Positions 5,874 through 9,173 of a stretch of 9,173 bases of DNA are shown one piece after another. A program made the translations under genes and the position numbers. Position 1 is the first letter of the stretch. Every line of letters begins with the position of its first letter. The DNA is from Paenibacillus sp. (GTDB taxonomy: Bacteria > Bacillota > Bacilli > Paenibacillales > Paenibacillaceae): NCBI GenBank assembly GCA_029256665.1, contig JAQSXN010000110.1, positions 1 to 9,173 on the forward strand. Direction: 5' to 3'. Under the pieces are notes generated by a model. It searched no databases and was not told where the DNA came from. It saw only the letters and a list, made by a program, of their open reading frames with translations.

Positions 5874-8324
5874 TCAAAGATTGGATTCGCCGGCTGCCGC
5901 GGCTTCCGGGCTTACAGGACCGCTAAGCGCGTCGAACGCCTTGCGCAGGCCATCGTCTTCGATAATTTGTTTCCAAGGATCCACTTGCACCGTGCTAAGC
6001 GCGTTGTCGATTCGCGCGATGAGCGCGTCGCGATCTTCCTGCTTCGCGAGCGCCTCCTTGATCGTATCGAGACCGACCCGGATCGACCACTCGCTTGTAC
6101 GCTCGCCCCAATCCGCCGTCTCCCGATAATATTGCAGGTAGGCCGCCGTCCAGTCCATCACCTCTTGCTCCGTCTTCACCTTTACGAGGAGATCGGCCGC
6201 GCGCACCCGCGTGCCGCCGTTGCCGGCAATGTAGAGCTCCCAGCCGCCGTCGATGGCGACCACGCCAAGATCCTTGATCGTCGCTTCCGCGCAATTGCGG
6301 GGACATCCCGATACGGCCATCTTAAATTTATGCGGCGTGCTTAGCCGCTCGAATTTCTTCTCCATGTCGACGCCCATCTTGATGGCATCCTGCGTGCCGA
6401 ACCGGCAGAACGTATTGCCTACGCATGTTTTGACGGTACGCAGCGCTTTGCCGTAGGCGTAACCCGAAGGCATGTCGAGATCCTTCCACATGTTCGGAAG
6501 ATCCGCTTTCTTGACGCCGAGCAAGTCGATCCGCTGGCCTCCCGTAATTTTCACGAGCGGCACGTCGTACTTTTGCGCCACGTCCGCGATTCGCTTGAGA
6601 TCCTCGGGCGTCGTTACGCCGCCGTAGATCCGGGGCACGACGGAGTAGGTGCCGTCCTTCTGAATGTTGGCGTGATTGCGCTCGTTGACGAACCGCGATT
6701 CCGGCTCATCCTCGTGATCATCGGGGTAGACCATTCCGAGATAGTAGTTGACGGCCGGCCGGCATTTCGAGCAGCCTTCCGGATTGTGCCATCCCAGCAC
6801 GTGCATCACTTCTTTGGTCGTCGTCAGGCGCATGCCTTTGATCGCTTCCACAACCTCGTCGCGCGAACGCGTCGTGCAGCCGCAGATGCCTTCCTTGGCT
6901 GCCGTTACATTGTCGGCCCCGACCGTCGCCGTCAATATCGCTTCGACGAGCGGCTTGCAGCCGCCGCACGAGCCGGACGCTTTCGTACAGGCTTTAATCT
7001 CGCCGATACTGACGCAGCCTTTCTCCATGATGGCTTCGACAACCGTATCCTTCGTTACCCCGTTGCAGCCGCAGACGATCTCGTCGCCGCTCATCGCCGC
7101 GACTAGATCCGTATCGCTCGTTTTGCCGCCGCCCGATTTTCCGAACAGCACTTCCTTCTCCCGGCCCGTGAAATCTTCGCCGCTTCTAATGTAGGAGAAG
7201 ATGCGCGAGCTGTCCGACGTGTCGCCGAACAATACGGTGCCGATTACCTTGCCTTCCTTAAATACGACCTTCTTGTAGATGCCGTCCAGATCATCCTGCA
7301 CGCGAAGCGCCTTCGTTCCCGGTTCGTCCAGGAAGATGCCCGCGGAGAACACGTTCACTCCGGACACCTTAAGTTTGGCGGAAAGGACCGTGCCGTGATA
7401 GCCCGCGCTGTCTACGCCCGCCAGCCGTTTGGCGAGCACCGCTCCTTGCTCGTAGAGCGGAGCGACGAGACCGTACGAGATGCCGCGATGTTCGGCGCAT
7501 TCGCCGACGGCGTACACATTAGGCACGTTCGTCCCCATATAATCGTCGACCAGGATGCCTCTGTTAACGCCAACTCCGCTTCGCTTCGCAAGCTCGGCAT
7601 TCGGCACGATGCCGACCGCCATGACGATCAGATCGGCCGCCGCTTCCGTTCCATCCTTAAACTTAAGGCCGGTAACGCGGTCGCCGCCGAGAATCCGTTC
7701 CGATTGTTTGCCAAGCAGGAACCGCATGCCTTGGCTCTCCAGCTCCTCGCGAAGCATGACGGATGCCGTATTGTCCAGCTGGCGGTTCATCAAATAAGGC
7801 GTTACGTGAACGACCTCAACGTCCATGTTCAGGTTGAGCAGCCCCCGCGCGGCTTCCAGACCAAGAAGTCCTCCGCCGATGACGACCGCTTTGCGATAGC
7901 TCTTGGCCGTCTCCATCATCGTCTCGCAGTCTTTCATGTCCCGGAAAGCGATGACGCCTTCCTTATCCGCGCCAGGCAGAGGAAGCATGAACGGAAGCGA
8001 GCCGGTGGCAAGCACCAATTCGTCGTACGATAGAGTAAGTCCGCCGTCCGTCGTCACCGTGTTTGCCTTTGAATCGATATTTGTCACTGTATGGCCGGTA
8101 TGAAGCGAGATGCCGTTCTCCTCGTACCAGCTCCAGTCGTTCAGCACGATATCTTTCATGTCGGCATCTCCGGCAAGCACGGATGACAACATGATCCGAT
8201 TGTAGTTCGGATGCGGCTCTGCGCCGATGATCGTAATTTCGTACCTGTTCGGATTAAGCTTGAGCAATTGCTCGATAAAGGACACGCCCGCCATGCCGTT
8301 TCCAACCATCACCAGTTTCTTCAT
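5874..8324 (-). CDS. nirB: Assimilatory nitrite reductase [NAD(P)H] large subunit
   Basis: An 816-residue cytoplasmic flavo-iron-sulfur-sirohaem enzyme that reduces nitrite to ammonium with NAD(P)H, similar in length to B. subtilis NasD. The order is: FAD-binding fold with GNGMAG (8-13), NAD-binding fold with GGGLLG (150-155), and a first Bfd-like [2Fe-2S] module with ligands C418, C420, C453 and C456. A second such module follows with C481, C483, C518 and C521, then the ferredoxin-like half domain, and last the sirohaem/[4Fe-4S] domain with C634-x5-C640 and C674-x3-C678. All expected ligands are present and the gene is intact. ATG 8324 has GGAGGGG 6 nt upstream. It is the first gene of the operon, behind a sigma-A promoter with an overlapping TnrA/GlnR-type box and a leader that can form ANTAR-type hairpins and a terminator. 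Intact sirohaem ligands and the hemD-cobA genes downstream fit a working assimilatory system. No nitrate reductase or transporter gene is inside the window. Confidence 0.97.
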   Translation of the reverse strand: MKKLVMVGNGMAGVSFIEQLLKLNPNRYEITIIGAEPHPNYNRIMLSSVLAGDADMKDIVLNDWSWYEENGISLHTGHTVTNIDSKANTVTTDGGLTLSYDELVLATGSLPFMLPLPGADKEGVIAFRDMKDCETMMETAKSYRKAVVIGGGLLGLEAARGLLNLNMDVEVVHVTPYLMNRQLDNTASVMLREELESQGMRFLLGKQSERILGGDRVTGLKFKDGTEAAADLIVMAVGIVPNAELAKRSGVGVNRGILVDDYMGTNVPNVYAVGECAEHRGISYGLVAPLYEQGAVLAKRLAGVDSAGYHGTVLSAKLKVSGVNVFSAGIFLDEPGTKALRVQDDLDGIYKKVVFKEGKVIGTVLFGDTSDSSRIFSYIRSGEDFTGREKEVLFGKSGGGKTSDTDLVAAMSGDEIVCGCNGVTKDTVVEAIMEKGCVSIGEIKACTKASGSCGGCKPLVEAILTATVGADNVTAAKEGICGCTTRSRDEVVEAIKGMRLTTTKEVMHVLGWHNPEGCSKCRPAVNYYLGMVYPDDHEDEPESRFVNERNHANIQKDGTYSVVPRIYGGVTTPEDLKRIADVAQKYDVPLVKITGGQRIDLLGVKKADLPNMWKDLDMPSGYAYGKALRTVKTCVGNTFCRFGTQDAIKMGVDMEKKFERLSTPHKFKMAVSGCPRNCAEATIKDLGVVAIDGGWELYIAGNGGTRVRAADLLVKVKTEQEVMDWTAAYLQYYRETADWGERTSEWSIRVGLDTIKEALAKQEDRDALIARIDNALSTVQVDPWKQIIEDDGLRKAFDALSGPVSPEAAAAGESNL

Positions 8325-8356
8325 TGTGGTCCCCTCCTACTACGTTCGTAAAACAT

Positions 8357-8400
8357 AAAAAGCCCACTCCGGCCTGCTTAGATGCATCACGGAATAGGCT
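8357..8400 (-). terminator. Intrinsic terminator in the nirB leader (attenuator)
   Basis: On the minus strand AGCCTATTCCG (8400-8390) pairs along all 11 positions (two G-U) with CGGAGTGGGCT (8371-8361), followed by four T residues (8360-8357), ATG and four more. It ends about 20 nt before the nirB ribosome site, so it would stop transcription ahead of the gene. Its 5' arm overlaps the second ANTAR-type hairpin, making the two structures mutually exclusive. Confidence 0.82.
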
Positions 8401-8436
8401 ACTTTGCCAAATAGGATGCGACACGCCGTTGTGTCG
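8397..8436 (-). promoter_or_regulatory. Two-hexaloop ANTAR target RNA in the nirB leader
   Basis: The first hairpin has a perfect 6-bp stem, CGACAC (8436-8431) with GTGTCG (8424-8419), and loop AACGGC. After a 10-nt linker the second has GGC (8408-8406) with GCC (8399-8397) and loop AAAGTA (8405-8400). Both loops are six bases with A at position 1 and G at position 4, the signature of RNA recognised by ANTAR antiterminators. The second stem is weak: three G-C pairs, a U-U mismatch, then scattered A-U pairs, so it would need the protein to hold it. It takes bases from the 5' arm of the following terminator, giving a direct antitermination switch. A competing pairing CTATTT/AAGTAG with loop GGCA exists. 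The divergent gene encodes an ANTAR protein, the expected binder. Confidence 0.78.
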
Positions 8437-8455
8437 ACTTGGAATAATTATTGCA

Positions 8456-8484
8456 AGTATACCTGCGCATTTCCATCATGTCAA
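8456..8484 (-). promoter_or_regulatory. Sigma-A promoter of the nirB-nirD-hemD-cobA operon
   Basis: On the minus strand a perfect -35 TTGACA (8484-8479), a 17-nt spacer and -10 TATACT (8461-8456), one mismatch from consensus. The start would be near 8449-8452, giving a leader of about 125 nt that carries the hairpins and terminator. Such a strong core promoter suggests that control is mainly by repression and attenuation. Confidence 0.88.
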
Positions 8485-8495
8485 TATACCTTACA
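8479..8495. promoter_or_regulatory. TnrA/GlnR-type nitrogen box overlapping the nirB -35
   Basis: TGTCAATATACCTTACA fits the TGTNA-N7-TNACA consensus of Bacillus TnrA and GlnR at every fixed position. Its left six bases are the complement of the nirB -35. Its centre is near -38 relative to the inferred start, closer than the roughly -50 typical of TnrA activation sites, which favours a repressing role such as GlnR under nitrogen excess. The binding protein is inferred. Confidence 0.75.
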
Positions 8496-8528
8496 TTAAT
8501 TTAGTGAAATGTCCACATCTAGCGGGTA

Positions 8529-8545
8529 TGAAACATATACTAACA
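8529..8545. promoter_or_regulatory. Second TnrA/GlnR-like box, one mismatch
   Basis: TGAAACATATACTAACA differs from TGTNA-N7-TNACA at one fixed position (A for T at the third base). It lies exactly 50 bp from the first box, centre to centre, and both boxes continue into the same TNACATTAA right half. The near five-turn spacing would put both on one helix face, allowing cooperative binding or looping between the divergent promoters. Confidence 0.5.
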
Positions 8546-8608
8546 TTAAAGCGTACATTATCGATCGATATTGCGGCCATAAAGCCATCAAACAGCCATT
8601 CCCGACCA

Positions 8609-8637
8609 TCGACAGAGTCATACGGCTGTGTTATATT
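8609..8637 (+). promoter_or_regulatory. Sigma-A promoter of the ANTAR regulator gene
   Basis: TCGACA (8609-8614), a 17-nt spacer and TATATT (8632-8637), one mismatch in each hexamer. The transcript would start near 8644 and reach the ATG after about 48 nt. No hairpin is seen in that short leader, so the regulator itself is probably not attenuated. Confidence 0.65.
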
Positions 8638-8691
8638 TACTTACAAATTTCCAAAGACCGATGAATCGGCGATCAAGAGGTGGAGTTAAGC

Positions 8692-9173
8692 ATGCTGACA
8701 ATCATTCTGTTCATCGAGCAAGTACCCGGAGGCGCCGCGAAGGATACTCTTCGGCAGAACTGCAAGAAGCTTCATATCGTCCAGACGGAAGCCGAGGCGC
8801 TGGGGCTCGTCATGATCGCGGACGCGGTCGTCATTCACGCGCAGGCCCAGGACATGCTTAAACTGCAGCAAGCGATGGCAAGAGCCAAGAGACTTCCGAT
8901 CTTTTGGCTTAGCCCGGGACAAGAAAAAGGAGCCTCCCGCGAGCAAGACGAATGGGGGTATGCGCTCGACGGATTGTTGTTCCCTACGATGCTCCCTGCC
9001 GAGATGGGCCAGGCGCTGACCTTCGGAGTGCATGGCTGGAAGCAGCGCAAGCGTTGGGCGGAAGAGAAGGAAAGCCTAATGATTAGACTCGAGGAGCGCA
9101 AGTGGATCGATCAGGCGAAGGCCGTCCTTAGCGAGATTAAGGGCATCCCTGAGAACGAGGCTTACGACTTCCT
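8692..9173 (+). CDS. ANTAR-domain antitermination regulator (NasT-like), 3' end outside the window
   Basis: The frame is open to the window edge (160 codons). ATG 8692 has GGTGGAG, ending 6 nt upstream, as ribosome site. Residues 1-110 are laid out like a response-regulator receiver but are degenerate: no acidic pair follows strand 1 (ILFIEQ), the phospho-acceptor position in ADAVVIHAQ is His49 instead of Asp, and FPTMLP stands where KP is usual. A basic, coiled-coil-like helix (about 114-135) leads into the ANTAR RNA-binding domain, RLEERKWIDQAKAVLSEIKG (132-151) then PENEAYDF, matching the family pattern R-x-x-I-x-x-A-K and E-A-Y. ANTAR proteins bind paired hexaloop hairpins and prevent termination; NasT does this for nitrate assimilation genes, controlled by the nitrate sensor NasS instead of phosphorylation. 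Divergent placement from a nirB leader with such hairpins makes that operon its likely target. About 30-40 residues are missing at the right edge. Confidence 0.9.
   Translation, partial: MLTIILFIEQVPGGAAKDTLRQNCKKLHIVQTEAEALGLVMIADAVVIHAQAQDMLKLQQAMARAKRLPIFWLSPGQEKGASREQDEWGYALDGLLFPTMLPAEMGQALTFGVHGWKQRKRWAEEKESLMIRLEERKWIDQAKAVLSEIKGIPENEAYDF

Noticed and set aside
8321..8356. An 11-codon minus-strand ORF in the nirB leader whose TGA overlaps the nirB ATG
   Set aside because: It has no ribosome site (the upstream bases are the terminator's T-run) and it contains the nirB ribosome site; probably chance.
8372..8389. TGC-ATCTAA-GCA as a third hexaloop hairpin inside the terminator loop
   Set aside because: The stem is only 3 bp and the loop has T, not G, at position 4, so it does not match the ANTAR signature.

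Overview
The window looks like a chromosomal segment of a Paenibacillaceae-type Firmicute (Paenibacillus, Cohnella or a close relative). The evidence is: strong GGAGG-type ribosome sites, sigma-A-type promoters with 17-bp spacers, a stalk-domain (copper-amine-oxidase N-terminal-like) protein with NYFKLRD repeats, a Rieske-type NirD, and sites fitting the Bacillus TnrA/GlnR consensus. Coding DNA is fairly GC-rich, and the intergenic regulatory regions are clearly more AT-rich. The genus is an inference. No RNA genes, insertion sequences, CRISPR arrays or prophage genes were seen.

Left part (1-1765, all minus strand). The left edge holds what may be the start of a gene that runs off the window. 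Next come a Rho-independent terminator and a stalk-domain protein that has no plausible start and appears 5'-truncated. Then come thioredoxin (trxA, with a strong terminator) and, 73 nt upstream of it, an Rrf2-family regulator with four cysteines. The regulator has a near-consensus promoter whose -10 lies inside an 8+8 palindrome, a likely autoregulatory operator.

Middle part (1979-3810, plus strand). There is a 69-residue protein of unknown function with its own terminator, an AT-rich control region with a perfect inverted repeat, and a multi-spanning acyltransferase-3 membrane protein. The acyltransferase converges on the nitrite operon.

Right part (3835-9173). A minus-strand operon nirB-nirD-hemD-cobA encodes the two subunits of assimilatory NADH nitrite reductase plus two enzymes for siroheme, the cofactor NirB needs: uroporphyrinogen-III synthase and uroporphyrinogen-III C-methyltransferase. 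Divergent from it, and cut by the right edge, is an ANTAR-domain RNA-binding regulator of NasT type with a degenerate receiver domain.

The most informative stretch is the 367-nt region between nirB and the ANTAR gene. It reads as two-layer nitrogen control. A perfect TGTNA-N7-TNACA box (TnrA/GlnR type) overlaps the -35 of a near-consensus nirB promoter, and a one-mismatch copy lies exactly 50 bp away. Downstream of the promoter, the roughly 125-nt leader can form two hairpins with hexanucleotide loops AACGGC and AAAGTA. Both have A at position 1 and G at position 4, as in ANTAR target RNAs. The second hairpin shares bases with the 5' arm of an intrinsic terminator just before the nirB ribosome site. 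The simplest reading is that the divergent ANTAR protein stabilises the hairpins and prevents termination, so that nitrite reductase and its siroheme enzymes are made together.
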